DNA of 64,000 nt, taken from positions 14,698,177 through 14,762,176 of the forward strand of contig NC_057791.1 in NCBI RefSeq assembly GCF_014905175.1. Reading direction: 5' to 3'. The stretch's first letter is position 1. Each line of letters opens with the position of its first letter. The notes beneath the pieces are model-generated. The model worked only from the letters and a program-made list of their open reading frames with translations. It searched no databases and had not been told where the DNA came from. Below are positions 10,433 to 21,111 of the stretch, in pieces. Position numbers and translations under genes: made by a program. The DNA comes from Aphidius gifuensis. Taxonomy: Eukaryota; Arthropoda; Insecta; Hymenoptera; Braconidae.

Positions 10433-11039
10433 GGCAGACACGGGAATAAAAAATAGCGTTATTGATATACGGGCCCTTCGTGGCATAAATATTGGTTCGA
10501 TGATGCGACTGGGAATCAGCCTTAAAATGAAAGCTTCAATATGATTTTCGTTATTGGTAAGTTTGAAAAAAAAATATATAGTTATCTGATATATTTTCTT
10601 TTTTTAGTTATATGGTTTATTAATTATTATAAATAAATAATTGATTTTTTTCATTAGAATTAAAATTAGAAGCCTGTATTAAGGCTTTCAATCATCTGGT
10701 GTTACCTGCATGGTTACCAGAGTTTTTTTATCATGTGAATACGCAAATAATTATTATAAATTTTAAATATTATCATCAATACATGACCAAATGATTTTTA
10801 TAACCAAATTATTAAATTCAAAAATATTTATTTTTCCAAAAAAAACTTAACAGCTAAAAAAAGAAATGATAGGGTTTTTGAAAAATATAAGTCTATTGAT
10901 AAAAATTTATTTATTACAATATTTTTTTGTTTTTATTGCGATAGAGGTTTCAGATAAAACTTAAGTAAGTTGTTTCAAAATGTTAATACAAAATATAAAA
11001 TTGAAAATTTTTTTTTTAAACAAAACACCAATGAGTATT
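10433..11039. other. Intergenic with two exon-like pieces
   Basis: About 10470-10556 (ending at a GTAAGT donor) and about 10658-10745 (after an ATTAG acceptor; reads LEACIKAFNHLVLPAWLPEF) look like exons of an unidentified gene, the first broken by a stop. The rest is AT-rich 3' flank of MATH-BTB 3. Confidence 0.3.
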
Positions 11040-11129
11040 TTATGGCAACGGCAAGTGCTCAAGAACACCTACAAAAATTTCAGGATATTTTTTTTTGTAA
11101 ACTTGAAATGTTTTATTTGACATAACCGC

Positions 11130-12062
11130 TCACAGATTTTGTTCCATAAATCCTAAACATTTTTCATGCAGTTTTTTAAGATTATATCTATCAGAAAAAA
11201 CAAATATACTTGCAACATTATCAAAGTTAATTGTTTTGCTAATTACATCTTCACAAATATTTTTGAGGCGATCAACCTGATATTTTTCAGCAACAGCAAG
11301 TAGTTCCATTGGCATTTTGTCAATATTGGGTGATTCATTAGTATAAATAAAATATAAAAATTCTTCGAAAACATCTTCATCAATATCTTCAATGACGACT
11401 TCATTTTTTTCATTTTCTTTGAATGCTTCATAATCAAACATTGCAGAAAAAACAGGACTGCGTGCTCCGAGAATTCCTTTAATAGCACGAAATGATTTTT
11501 GACCTACTTGAATGTTAACATCAGCTGATTTTCCACTTAACAAAAGTTTTTTCCAGTCTAGACTGAGTTCTTGTGATGCAATGAATGTTGAAATTGGATC
11601 AGAATTATTTGTTATTTTTTTAGACATTGTTACTGTACACCAAATTTCAAGTCTAGCCATTTCTGGTAAGACTTTAAATTCATTTAACAAGGCCGATGTC
11701 GTATCAACCATGAGTACAATACATTTTTTTGCAAATTTATCAATTGACATTATGGTACATATCGTTTTGAATTCTCCAATGAATGATTTAATTCTTATTA
11801 CCTCTACTGAAACATATGACGGTCTTGTTCTGGGACTCCAATTTGAATCTATAATTCTCAACATCCATTCATCATTAAAGTCAGAATAATGAGATGAAAA
11901 AGTTGATGAATCAATTATTGACTTGCTATTAAACAAGTGACTGAAGTTTTCAATTTTCCATTTATATGTAAATGTACAAGTTTCCATACCAGTAATATAG
12001 TCTCGGTTTGAACTTAAAATTTTGATGGAATCCTGAATAGCTGTTTTAGCAACTACTGACAT
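11130..12062 (-). CDS. MATH-BTB protein 3, C-terminus removed by a nonsense codon, 310 aa
   Basis: Same architecture and start (MSVVAKTAIQDSIK) as the other MATH-BTB genes. MATH spans about residues 18-160 and BTB about 190-285 (TNESPNIDKM replaces TGESPNIDKM). A TGA follows FMEQNL where the paralogues have CGA or CGT arginine (NLRAV). The original frame stays open beyond the TGA down to 11040, reading AVMSNKTFQVYKKKYPEIFV, so only this one change removes about 30 residues. The MATH and BTB domains are complete, so a shortened adaptor may still be made. Early pseudogenisation is the alternative. Confidence 0.75.
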   Translation of the reverse strand: MSVVAKTAIQDSIKILSSNRDYITGMETCTFTYKWKIENFSHLFNSKSIIDSSTFSSHYSDFNDEWMLRIIDSNWSPRTRPSYVSVEVIRIKSFIGEFKTICTIMSIDKFAKKCIVLMVDTTSALLNEFKVLPEMARLEIWCTVTMSKKITNNSDPISTFIASQELSLDWKKLLLSGKSADVNIQVGQKSFRAIKGILGARSPVFSAMFDYEAFKENEKNEVVIEDIDEDVFEEFLYFIYTNESPNIDKMPMELLAVAEKYQVDRLKNICEDVISKTINFDNVASIFVFSDRYNLKKLHEKCLGFMEQNL

Positions 12063-12340
12063 GATTATGTTTATTAGTTATAATTGCTTCCAAACTGATA
12101 AATTTCTTCTAGGCTCAGTCGTATTTGCGTATCTATGTACGGGTCAACACTTCAGGTCAACTGAGGCAACTGCACTGCACTGAGACTGATGGGCAATTAA
12201 AACCTCGTGGCTGATGGGAGCACATTCGAGCACATGGTTCATCATCGATACACCTTTTAATAAATTAATCGATTCATCGAAAAATTTACACAATCGATCG
12301 ATATATTATATATATGTACGTTGACAATTTATAATGATTA
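12063..12340 (-). promoter_or_regulatory. Conserved 5' flank of MATH-BTB 3
   Basis: Third copy of the flank, with the same order of blocks: a CTGAGACTGATGGGCAAT-like block, GGGAGCACATTCGAGCACAT, CATCGATACACC, CGATCGAT. Beyond 12340 no similarity to the other flanks is seen. Confidence 0.45.
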
Positions 12341-12619
12341 TGATAATAATGTATAATATCATAATTTTAAACATTTTTTATTATTAAATAATATTTCTTC
12401 ATATAAAAATAAACGCATCATTTTTTTTTTTTAATTTAATGTTTCCAAAAACTTGGTTTTTTTTTGTTCGATTTCTCGTCATTTCGTACCATTTCGTACA
12501 CATATTTATACCAACTTCAAAGCATAAAAAATTTATAAATAAATAAAAAAAAGACTAATATAGACAATGAAAAAAGTGTCTTCTATATATCATAGTAATA
12601 AAATAAAAAAACAAATTTT

Positions 12620-13115
12620 CCTACAAAATAAGTTGTACTAATTTAATAATATTTTATTTTGAATTAATTTCGTTACTTATTGAAGAGAAAGAAAAGAAAA
12701 AAAAAATTGAATGACTAAAATTATCACGAATGAATGTATTTATCTAATTTATTTATAGTTTATATTTACCTGTTATCCATCTAACTTATTGCACAATGAT
12801 AATAAATAATTCATGCAAATCATAATTACATTAGAACAGTTATTGCAATGAATAATTTAGATTATTAATGATAATAAAAAATGCCAGTAAAAAAAAAAAG
12901 CAAAGGATCAAAATCTACACGAGTAAATGAGGAGAAAAAAATTACGATATATTCAATATCGTGCTGAAGTTGAATTGAAATGTATAAACGAAAAAAAATA
13001 TCAACTGATGATTCCTCATTAGCAGCATTATCATCAACAACATGATCTTTTAATGATGTAAATTTATAAAGATATGTTGTTATTTTTTGTGGCATTAGCT
13101 GTACAGTTGAATTTA
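12620..13115. repeat. 500-bp direct repeat, copy 1 (partner about 18590-19095)
   Basis: Extends from ACAAAATAAGTTGTA to GTACAGTTGAATTTATAAAA with high similarity to about 18590-19095 in the same orientation. The homology stops sharply after TTTATAAAAT. The pair brackets the secreted LRR gene. Confidence 0.6.
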
Positions 13116-13289
13116 TAAAATTTCCTTTTTCAAGTTGTCGAATTTCATTTCAAGTTCTATACGTGGTTTAATACGTTTTTTAATTTTTTTAATAACATTT
13201 TCAACACTATAATGAGCCAATTTATTTGCTGTTGTTATTTTACTATTATAATATTTAATATTTTGTTTTGTAAAATTTAAACCAGCCAT
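13113..13289 (-). other. Unidentified 58-codon open frame
   Basis: Starts MAGLNFTKQNIKYYNS and is lysine-rich toward the end. In an adjacent frame the coding-like text continues into the repeat (QLMPQKITTYLYKF). It looks like a decayed exon. No family is recognised. Confidence 0.25.
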
Positions 13290-13461
13290 ATTTTGTGCCC
13301 AATTTTTTAAATTAAATAATTAATTATCAAAATTATCAAAAATTAGCTCTCATTTAAATAACAAAAATTATCATCATATTATCAAGATATTTTTTTATGG
13401 TATACATAATTCATGATAACATTTAAAAGAGCCTGATTTATTTGTATGATTTATTTAATAG

Positions 13462-13629
13462 GCAACTCATACAGGAGAATTAATCCGCATGAAATTATTG
13501 TGGAAAAAAACAGATACAAAATTATATCAAACGATACAATTATTTGCACTTCAATTACATCATCAAAAAGTTGAATTTTCTGGTGCTCATTTATTTCCAA
13601 TAAATTCAAAACTCTATTGCAAAATTTAA
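13462..13629 (+). pseudogene. Gustatory receptor C-terminal exon relic
   Basis: After an AATAG acceptor the frame reads MKLLWKKTDTKLYQ, then IQLFALQLHHQKVEFSGAHL and FPINSKLYC before a stop. Insect gustatory receptors carry a closely similar sequence just before their last TM segment (ExQLFSLQLLH..V.F.A.GFFPLD). The expected final TM helix and TYLVIL..Q end are absent. A possible second relic exon at about 13839-13961 (after TTTTATAG) reads KTLKKLIYDLRVSFSL, which could be an upstream receptor exon but lies out of order. Confidence 0.55.
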
Positions 13630-13969
13630 ACTAATTAATTAAAATTTATAAACAAGCATTTTATTGGAAAATTTTTTTTTCAAATGATTGGTCATGTGAT
13701 AAGCTCGTGATTCTCATATACAGTTTCAGCCGCATCAGTAGAATAAAATTTGATTTATTGTCATGTGGTAAAATTTTTTTATTTTTTTTTAAATTTTTTT
13801 ACAAATCTCAACTCTCAAATCTCACTTTTGATTTTATAGATAATAATCTCGACATAAAAAGTCATGATGTTACAGATAATATAAAACATGCACAGGTTAA
13901 GACATTAAAAAAATTAATTTATGACCTCCGTGTGTCATTTAGCTTGACAAAAAAAATATAAAAAATATT

Positions 13970-14570
13970 CGTCTCAATTTGAATATTTAATCAGTGATAT
14001 TGTATTATTTTTCATACCTATGCCTATCCATTATTTATACAATATGTAAATTTTATATATCAAATTTGAAAAAGTAAATTAGTATATTTTAATCAAAAAA
14101 TAAAATAAAATAAACATAAAAATATAAAGATTATTATAAAAAAAATAATATTCAATTTAATTTATTCAATAAATTACATATACATTTTGTACATAGATTG
14201 AATAAAAAAAAAAAAACTAATAATAATAATATTATTATACTAAAAATTTATGAAAAATATATATATAAAAAAAAGGGTATTATATTGAAAATTATTCCAA
14301 TAGAAAAAAAAAATACTTTTAATAAAATAATAATATTGAAATTTTGTAAAACGAAATTAATTTAGCTTCTATATATTTTTTTTAACTATTTACCAAGATA
14401 TTTAAAATATCCGCATGTAAAGATAAAGATGAACAAAAAAAATAATTATTTCATTCGATAATAAATCAAATATAAAAACATTTTAATCTTTTTTTTTCGT
14501 CATGGAATATTTTTTTTATTTATCTATGTCAAAAATGACTATAGCTAACGTCAAAGATTAGTTGTGTCTG
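13970..14570. other. Extremely AT-rich intergenic DNA
   Basis: No gene is seen. Long A runs and TATATA. Upstream region of the LRR gene. Confidence 0.5.
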
Positions 14571-14574
14571 CATA

Positions 14575-14607
14575 TATAAACGAGCAAAGCGACACATCTA
14601 AATCAGT
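14575..14607 (+). promoter_or_regulatory. TATA box and initiator of the LRR gene
   Basis: TATAAA at 14575-14580 lies 30 bases before the A of an arthropod initiator TCAGT (14603-14607, A at 14605). The start codon follows at 14628, giving a 5' leader of only 23 bases. Ideal TATA-Inr spacing suggests strong, regulated, tissue-specific transcription (inference). Confidence 0.7.
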
Positions 14608-14627
14608 GTATCAAAAAAAAATACACA

Positions 14628-17600
14628 ATGTATTACATTGGAATTTTTTTGTTAATAATAAAGTATTCATCATTAGTGGCTTCTGAAAAAATTCATATTA
14701 ATACAACGCCCAGTACAGCAATCGATATATATTTAAAGTCAAGTAATTGGAAAAATTTTCTTGTAAAAGATTCAATTATAAAATGGTATTCAAACAGTCT
14801 TCAAATAATAAATAAAAAAGCCAATGCTATTCTATCTGATGCATTTGATGGCATATCATCTCCATCGATTGAAACACTTCAACTAGATTTGGCTGATGGA
14901 CGACTGTATATTGATTCGAGCTGTTTTTTAAATTTAAAAAACCTAAAAAATTTAGAAATTAATTCAGCATCAGTCTTACTTAATCCTTACAGTTTTTATG
15001 GGCTTAGAAATTTAACGTATCTCAAAATAAAGCTGGACAATGAAACAGCACGACATATAGATAAAATATTATATCAACAATTGAATTTAAATAAACTGGA
15101 ACTTGTAGATAATCATGATTCAAATATTTGTTATTCGACAAAAAAAAATAAGACTATTAATCTATTACAACTTCATTATACAGGTGGTTTGTTTAAAACA
15201 CTGTCTCATAATTCATTTATATGTTTTGGAAATCTTCGGAGTATAATCATCACGGGAAGTGAACTGATGCTTCTTGAACCTGGTGCATTTAATGGTTTAA
15301 AAAAATTGGAAACTGTCTCACTGACATCGAATGATAAACTCACTCATATTCCTTCAAATGTATTCAATGTTCAAAGTTTAGAAATAATAAATTTGAGTAA
15401 CAATTCAATAAGTACAATCGATAATGAAGCATTGAAAATTGATAATAGTAAATTATCATTAGTCAATTTGAGCCACAATTCATTGGAAATAATTGAACAA
15501 GGATCATTTCGAAATATTAAATGTCATTTTATTGATTTAACACAAAGTGGAATAATTGGTATTGTTGATGGTGCCTTTAATACCTCACGTATAAATATCA
15601 TTGATCTAATGAAAAATAAAATTCTAAGATTTAATTCATTTAAATGGGGAATTAATTATACTATTACGTTGGCTTTACTTGACATTATAACATTTGATAT
15701 TGCAACAAGCTCGAGCTTCAATGATAGCCTAATTTTTAGAGTAACATATAAATTAAATTCCATTCATTTAAAAGAATCATCTCAGTGTTATTTAAGTGAA
15801 TATGGTATATATAAAATTTGTAAAACTAAAAATAAGAGCATTAACTCAGTCACTGATATTTCTAGCTTTCTTTCAATACCAAAACTCGAAATACAAGACA
15901 ACGAGGCATCATCAATTGACAATTATGCATTTAAAGATTTGAAAATTTTAACTTTGCAGATGAGCTCTGCCGCAGACAAATTTACTATTAGCAATAATTC
16001 TTTTGTAGGATTGCCGAGTCTTAAAGTTCTCGAAATTAAAACAAAGCCAATTCAATTAAAAACGCCTGTTTTTTATAATTTACAATCATTGATAGCTCTC
16101 GAGATACCAATGATTGAACCTCAAGAATTTCAATGTCAATCATTTTCAAATCTTCAAAGTTTAGAAGAGCTGGTACTTGTGAATTATAATACAGTTAACA
16201 TTTGTTATGGTCTATGTTATACTATCAATTTTGGTATTAAAAGTCTTGGATACAAAAATAGTACTTTTACAAAGTTCGGATCAATGAAATTATCGTGCTT
16301 GAAAAAATTAGAACATCTTGCTATAACCAATGGTAAGCTTGATGCATTAACATCTCACTCATTCTATGGATTGGAAAATATAAAATCTTTGGATCTATCA
16401 TCAAATCAATTGACACATATAGATCGAAATATTTTCAAAGTATTAATTCATTTAGAAGTTCTCTTACTGAATCATAACAAAATTAATTTAATTGATGATA
16501 AATCATTTGAAAATAAAATAATACCAATGCTTGATTTGAGTTACAATGAGTTAATATCGATTAATAAATATACATTTCATGGTCTTAAATGTAAACATTT
16601 GGATATATCAAATAATAAATTATTATCAATTGAAAATTCGGCATTTTCAAACATGGATCTTGATATATTGTATGTTCATAATAATATTCAAGTTTTAAAA
16701 AACATTAATGCTTGGATCGCTGATGAATTTAATATGCAAACTGATTGTTTTGATAAAGATCCATTTACAATTTGTAAAAAATTTAATACTTTAACATCGG
16801 TGAACCTTATGAAAACTCGATATGACTATATAAATTTTAAGCTTGCTCTCAAGCTTAATGTTATTTTGGAAAGTCAGAAAGTTGAATTATCTGGACAAAT
16901 ATATTCAATTGATAGAAATGCATTTAAAAATTCAAATATTAATACAAATTTGAATACACTAATATTTCATCAAACAGACCATGTATTTACAATTTATCCA
17001 GAATCATTTGAGGGCTTAAAAAATCTAGAAAATTTGGAATTAAATGTTGGAGCAATTGTGCTGAAAGCTAATTTATTTGATAAATTACCATCTTTAAGAT
17101 ATCTTAAAATTGAAGTTGAAGAAACTTTACAATATCTCAGTCAAGTATTGGGGAGTTTAAAAAATTTAAAAACCTTGGAAATTGTTGGAAATGATACAAT
17201 TGGTATTTGTCAAAATGCATTTTCATATAAAATACCACATTCGTTGATTGACGTTCGTTATACAAATGGTATGATTAAAAATTTACAAGCAAATTCAATG
17301 GCATGTATGCCACAACTTGAAAAACTTATTATAACAAATACACAATTAATGACTATTCAAGCTGGTACATTTAAATCAATGAATAATCTTAAATATTTAA
17401 GTTTGGAATCTAATAAAATAACAAGAATTGAAAAAGGTACTTTTGAGAATCTCAAATGCATTGATTTACATTTGTCTTTGAATAACATAAGCAGCATTGA
17501 GAATGATTCATTTAAAAATTCTAACATTCAAAATATTTATTTATTTAAAACTGGTGTTACTTTAGTCAGAAAATCTTCGGGAATATCTAAATCTACGAAT

Positions 17601-17675
17601 ATTCGAATTTCTACTGATGCTGAAATAGAACGTCAAATATATTTGACAAAATTAAATGATTTGCAACTTAAATAG
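14628..17675 (+). CDS. Secreted leucine-rich-repeat protein, 1015 aa, three LRR modules
   Basis: Single exon. Residues 1-19 form a signal peptide (hydrophobic IGIFLLIIKYSSLVAS). The rest is built of LRRs of the LxxLxLxxNxLxxIxxxxF type (for example LDLSSNQLTHIDRNIF, LSLESNKITRIEKGTF). Three homologous blocks can be seen, about residues 20-370, 385-705 and 715-1000, each with an ICK/ICY/ICQ cysteine pattern. There is no TM segment, GPI-type tail or intracellular domain, so it should be secreted. It resembles Toll or chaoptin ectodomains without a signalling part. Soluble LRR proteins of this kind are known from the venom of some aphid parasitoids, where interference with host Toll signalling has been proposed; that role here is inference. 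A strong core promoter precedes it and AATAAA lies at 17742. Confidence 0.88.
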   Translation: MYYIGIFLLIIKYSSLVASEKIHINTTPSTAIDIYLKSSNWKNFLVKDSIIKWYSNSLQIINKKANAILSDAFDGISSPSIETLQLDLADGRLYIDSSCFLNLKNLKNLEINSASVLLNPYSFYGLRNLTYLKIKLDNETARHIDKILYQQLNLNKLELVDNHDSNICYSTKKNKTINLLQLHYTGGLFKTLSHNSFICFGNLRSIIITGSELMLLEPGAFNGLKKLETVSLTSNDKLTHIPSNVFNVQSLEIINLSNNSISTIDNEALKIDNSKLSLVNLSHNSLEIIEQGSFRNIKCHFIDLTQSGIIGIVDGAFNTSRINIIDLMKNKILRFNSFKWGINYTITLALLDIITFDIATSSSFNDSLIFRVTYKLNSIHLKESSQCYLSEYGIYKICKTKNKSINSVTDISSFLSIPKLEIQDNEASSIDNYAFKDLKILTLQMSSAADKFTISNNSFVGLPSLKVLEIKTKPIQLKTPVFYNLQSLIALEIPMIEPQEFQCQSFSNLQSLEELVLVNYNTVNICYGLCYTINFGIKSLGYKNSTFTKFGSMKLSCLKKLEHLAITNGKLDALTSHSFYGLENIKSLDLSSNQLTHIDRNIFKVLIHLEVLLLNHNKINLIDDKSFENKIIPMLDLSYNELISINKYTFHGLKCKHLDISNNKLLSIENSAFSNMDLDILYVHNNIQVLKNINAWIADEFNMQTDCFDKDPFTICKKFNTLTSVNLMKTRYDYINFKLALKLNVILESQKVELSGQIYSIDRNAFKNSNINTNLNTLIFHQTDHVFTIYPESFEGLKNLENLELNVGAIVLKANLFDKLPSLRYLKIEVEETLQYLSQVLGSLKNLKTLEIVGNDTIGICQNAFSYKIPHSLIDVRYTNGMIKNLQANSMACMPQLEKLIITNTQLMTIQAGTFKSMNNLKYLSLESNKITRIEKGTFENLKCIDLHLSLNNISSIENDSFKNSNIQNIYLFKTGVTLVRKSSGISKSTNIRISTDAEIERQIYLTKLNDLQLK

Positions 17676-17741
17676 CTTCTTTAATCACATGTCAATATTA
17701 TTTTAGAAAGTTATTTTCTTTGCTATTCAAATGGAACACAT

Positions 17742-17747
17742 AATAAA
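17742..17747 (+). terminator. Polyadenylation signal of the LRR gene
   Basis: AATAAA 67 bases after the stop codon, followed by a T-rich stretch at 17751-17763. Confidence 0.55.
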
Positions 17748-17763
17748 CATTGTTTTTTTTTTT

Positions 17764-18589
17764 ATCATTAGTTTTGTTGATTAAAAAATTTTAATTCAAT
17801 ATTACAAACTTTATTTTCTATGATAATGTCTTTCATATGTACTTGAACAAATTAATCAAATAAATTACAGCATATTAGATTTCATTTTTTCGAGCTGTTT
17901 ATTGAAAATAAAAAATTCGTTAAGGTTATATATCGTATGAATAAAAAAAATAAAAAAAAATTTTAATCACTTAAATTAATGATGGATCGAACGAAGCTTT
18001 TTAATGTAACCATTTACTTGTATTTTTTTTTTTAAATATCTTATTTGGTTTACAAGTTATAAAAATATTTGCCCTACTTTTTACTATCTATTATATACGA
18101 TAATGAAATTACTTGTTGGAATGATTGATGATATTATTTTTTACGCACAATACGTTTCTTACAATAATCAACCAATATTCAACAAATCAACTAATATGGA
18201 AAATAAAAAAAGCGTCATAATAATGCCTATCACTCGCTGAGACACTATTTGACTTCATCAGACGTCAATGACAACCAATGACGACAAATGACGACAATTT
18301 GAATAATATTTTATTTTAAATAAATTTCGTTAGTTTTAAAACGTGAATAAGTATCAATTATATTTTGTTTGTCATTCTGATATTATGAGGGAATGTTTGA
18401 TATATTATTTGTCGGGGAATTTAATAACAATTAAATCTTTTGAATAATCAAAAAAACACGCAATACATAAAATTTATTTAAACGTTTTGTCAATGGTCTT
18501 ATAATCATTTTTTTTTTTGTTTGTTTAACGGGCTATTTTTTTTTTATCATTAAATTATATAAATTGGTTTTAAATTTTTATGAATTTTT
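17764..18589. other. Intergenic, AT-rich
   Basis: No gene seen. A short run near 18250-18300 repeats ATGACGACAA-like words. Confidence 0.4.
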
Positions 18590-19095
18590 TTACAAAATAA
18601 GTTGTAACAATTTAAAATATTTTATTTTAAATTAATCTCGTTATTTATTAAAGAGAAAGAAAAGAAAAAAAAATTTGAATGATTAAAATTAACACGAATA
18701 AATGTATTCATCTAATTTATTTATAGTTTATATTAACCTGTTATCTATCTAATTTATAGCAGATTGGCAATAAGTAATTCATGCAAATCATTATTACATT
18801 ATAAAAGTTATTGAAATAAATAATTTAAATTATTAATGATAATAAAAAATGCCAGTAAAGATGAAAAAAAAGGCAAAGGATCAAATTTAACACGAATGAA
18901 CGGAGAGGAAAAATATTTCGATATATTCAATATCGTGCTGAAGTTGAATTAAAATGTATAAACGAAAAAAAAATATCAAATGATGATTCCTCATTAGCAG
19001 CATTATCATCAACAACATGATATTATAATGATGTGAATTTATAAAAATATGTTGTTATTTTTTGTGGCATTAACTGTACAGTTGAATTTATAAAA
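18590..19095. repeat. 500-bp direct repeat, copy 2
   Basis: Partner of 12620-13115 in the same orientation, with scattered substitutions. Its right edge (TTTATAAAATCGAGG) marks the breakpoint. Confidence 0.6.
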
Positions 19096-20028
19096 TCGAG
19101 GGGCTATTCATTGGTGTAGTGCTGGTGTCATTCTGAGTGTAGTCATAGTGTAGAAGCATGTAGTCAAGATGTAGCCACGTTTAGTTAAGTAGCATTTGTA
19201 TTTTTTTTACGACAACTTTTGTGAAAATATTTTTCCGAATTTCTTCGAGATTACTTTGAGTTTCTCCGTGATTAACAGGACTTTGACGTGACTTTTTGCT
19301 ATAAATGCTATTTTGAAAAAATGCTATGTTTGTTTATTATTATTAAAAAATATTATTTAAGAATAAAAAGTTTTTAATTATAGTGTTGTATATTTCTATC
19401 ATAGTTATCAACGCATATACATATGATAGGTTTCTCAATCGATTGTGTAGCTTTTTTGATGCATCTAATAGTTCGTGTAACGATTTATCGATGATGAAGC
19501 GTCCGATGCTGTCCGATCTAGGATTCCCGGAATACCCAAAACCTATTGTGCCTAGAGTGAAACCGGCAGAAAGGAATCATGAAAAACTTTATGCCCATGC
19601 GCGAATATTGAAACACACAACAGTCCAAAGGGTGCTTTCTATTGGGTGTTTTTATTTTTTCTCTATTTATTTTTGTATATTTGTAGTTGACTGCGCAGAC
19701 AGCAAAAAGTCAGTTTGCAACAGCGTAGTACATGAGGGACTGGATCAGCTATGTTTTGATTGTTATTTTTTAAGAATTATTTGTTCGACGCCACTGTTCT
19801 CCCTCCATATCATGCGCATTGAAGTAACAAAAAAAAACCCAAAGGGAAGGTGCTTCAATATTTGCACATGTGCTTAAGGTTTCTCATGATCTTTTTCTGC
19901 CAGTTTCACTCTATTATTCTGCCTACAGTATCCAGAGTTAAGTTTGGTTAAGTTGTACAAATACGCAAATACGATTGTGCTATAAAAGAAAATTATTAGT
20001 CTAAAAACAAATATTAATTATCAAAATC
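19096..20028 (+). promoter_or_regulatory. 5' flank of MATH-BTB 4
   Basis: From 19286 it shares blocks with other cassettes: GCTATTTTGAAAAA then ATGCTATGTTTGTTTATTAT (as at 32090-32120), and TTATAGTGTTGTATAT...ATCATAGTTATCAACGC then TCAATCGATT and TTATCGATGATGAAG (as at 29402-29520). The segment just before the ATG (ACAAATACGCAAATACGAT, then ATATTAATTA) resembles the other MATH-BTB leaders. An open stretch at 19383-19877 has no ATG start and no family match, so it is not called as a gene. Confidence 0.4.
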
Positions 20029-21111
20029 ATGTCGGTACTTGCAGAATCTGCCCAGGACTCCTTAAATTTTGTGTCAAAACAAGATTATGTTTCTTCTATA
20101 GAAACTTGTGAATTTACATATGAATGGACAATTAAGAACATTAAAAACTTAAGTTCGTGGGCCAGAGAAAAAATTATATCACCAAGTTTTTCATCTTATT
20201 ATTCTGATTTTGACGATAAATGGATTTTGGAAGTATACTCAGATTTTGATGACCGTGGTACTGCATTTATATTTGTTGATCTACAGCTTCAATCATTCAA
20301 TAATACTTCACAATTACGAACAAAATGTAAAATATCAGTTAATGATAAAAATGAAAAATCTAAAGAAAATAATTTCCGTAAATTTCCAGAAAAAATTACA
20401 TGGGATATTTCCAAATCAATCCTCTTGGGTGGACAATATTTTTCATTTCGAGCACAAGAAGGTTCACATAAAATTCGTTGTAGAATAACAATGTCAAAAA
20501 AACAAACAAATAAAACTATGGTAATTCCAAGAAACAGTGCAACTCAACAACTTAGTGTCGACTGGAAAAAACTTTTGTTGAGTGAAAAATCCGCTGATGT
20601 TACCATTAGAGTAGGTCAAAAATCATTTCGTGCAATCAAAGGAATTCTTGGAGCACGCAGTCCTGTTTTTGCTGCAATGTTTAATCATGAAGAATTTAAA
20701 GAAAATGAAAAAGATGAAGTTGTCATTGAAGATATCGATGAAGATATTTTTGAAGAATTTTTACATTATATTTATACTGGTGAATCACCAAATATTGACA
20801 AAATGCCAATGGAACTACTTGCTGTTGCTGAAAAATATCAGGTTAATTGTCTTAAAAATATTTGTGAAGATGTAATATGCAAAACGATAGATTTTGAAAA
20901 TGTTGCAAGTATGCTTATTCTTTCCGATAAATATAATCTTGAGAAATCAAATAAAAAATGTTTAGACTTGATCAAAGAAAATTTACCAGCTGTTTTGATG
21001 AATAAAACATTTCAAGTTTACCAAAAGAAATATCCTGAAGTTTTCGTACGTGTTCTTCAGGAGTTGCTATTGTCAGCAAAGTTCAATGAATTACAGTTGA
21101 GTAAGTCATAA
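20029..21111 (+). CDS. MATH-BTB protein 4 (SPOP/TD-POZ-like), 360 aa
   Basis: Intronless. The MATH domain covers about residues 20-165 (SFSSYYSDFDDKWILEVYSD, then HKIRCRITMSKK). The BTB domain covers about 190-290 (SADVTIRVGQKSFRAIKGIL, SPVFAAMF, YIYTGESPNIDKM). A BACK-like tail continues to LQELLLSAKFNELQLSKS, longer than in the minus-strand copies. ATG at 20029 is in the shared context AATCATGTC. AATAAA lies at 21127. With the gene at 29740 it forms a duplicated unit that includes 5' and 3' flanks. Predicted CUL3 adaptor. Confidence 0.88.
   Translation: MSVLAESAQDSLNFVSKQDYVSSIETCEFTYEWTIKNIKNLSSWAREKIISPSFSSYYSDFDDKWILEVYSDFDDRGTAFIFVDLQLQSFNNTSQLRTKCKISVNDKNEKSKENNFRKFPEKITWDISKSILLGGQYFSFRAQEGSHKIRCRITMSKKQTNKTMVIPRNSATQQLSVDWKKLLLSEKSADVTIRVGQKSFRAIKGILGARSPVFAAMFNHEEFKENEKDEVVIEDIDEDIFEEFLHYIYTGESPNIDKMPMELLAVAEKYQVNCLKNICEDVICKTIDFENVASMLILSDKYNLEKSNKKCLDLIKENLPAVLMNKTFQVYQKKYPEVFVRVLQELLLSAKFNELQLSKS

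Noticed and set aside
11512..11889. 125-codon frame on the plus strand
   Set aside because: It is antisense to the MATH half of MATH-BTB 3 and arises as its shadow.
19383..19877. 164-codon open stretch upstream of MATH-BTB 4
   Set aside because: It begins at GTG, not ATG, has no family match, and overlaps the conserved upstream cassette. Probably non-coding.
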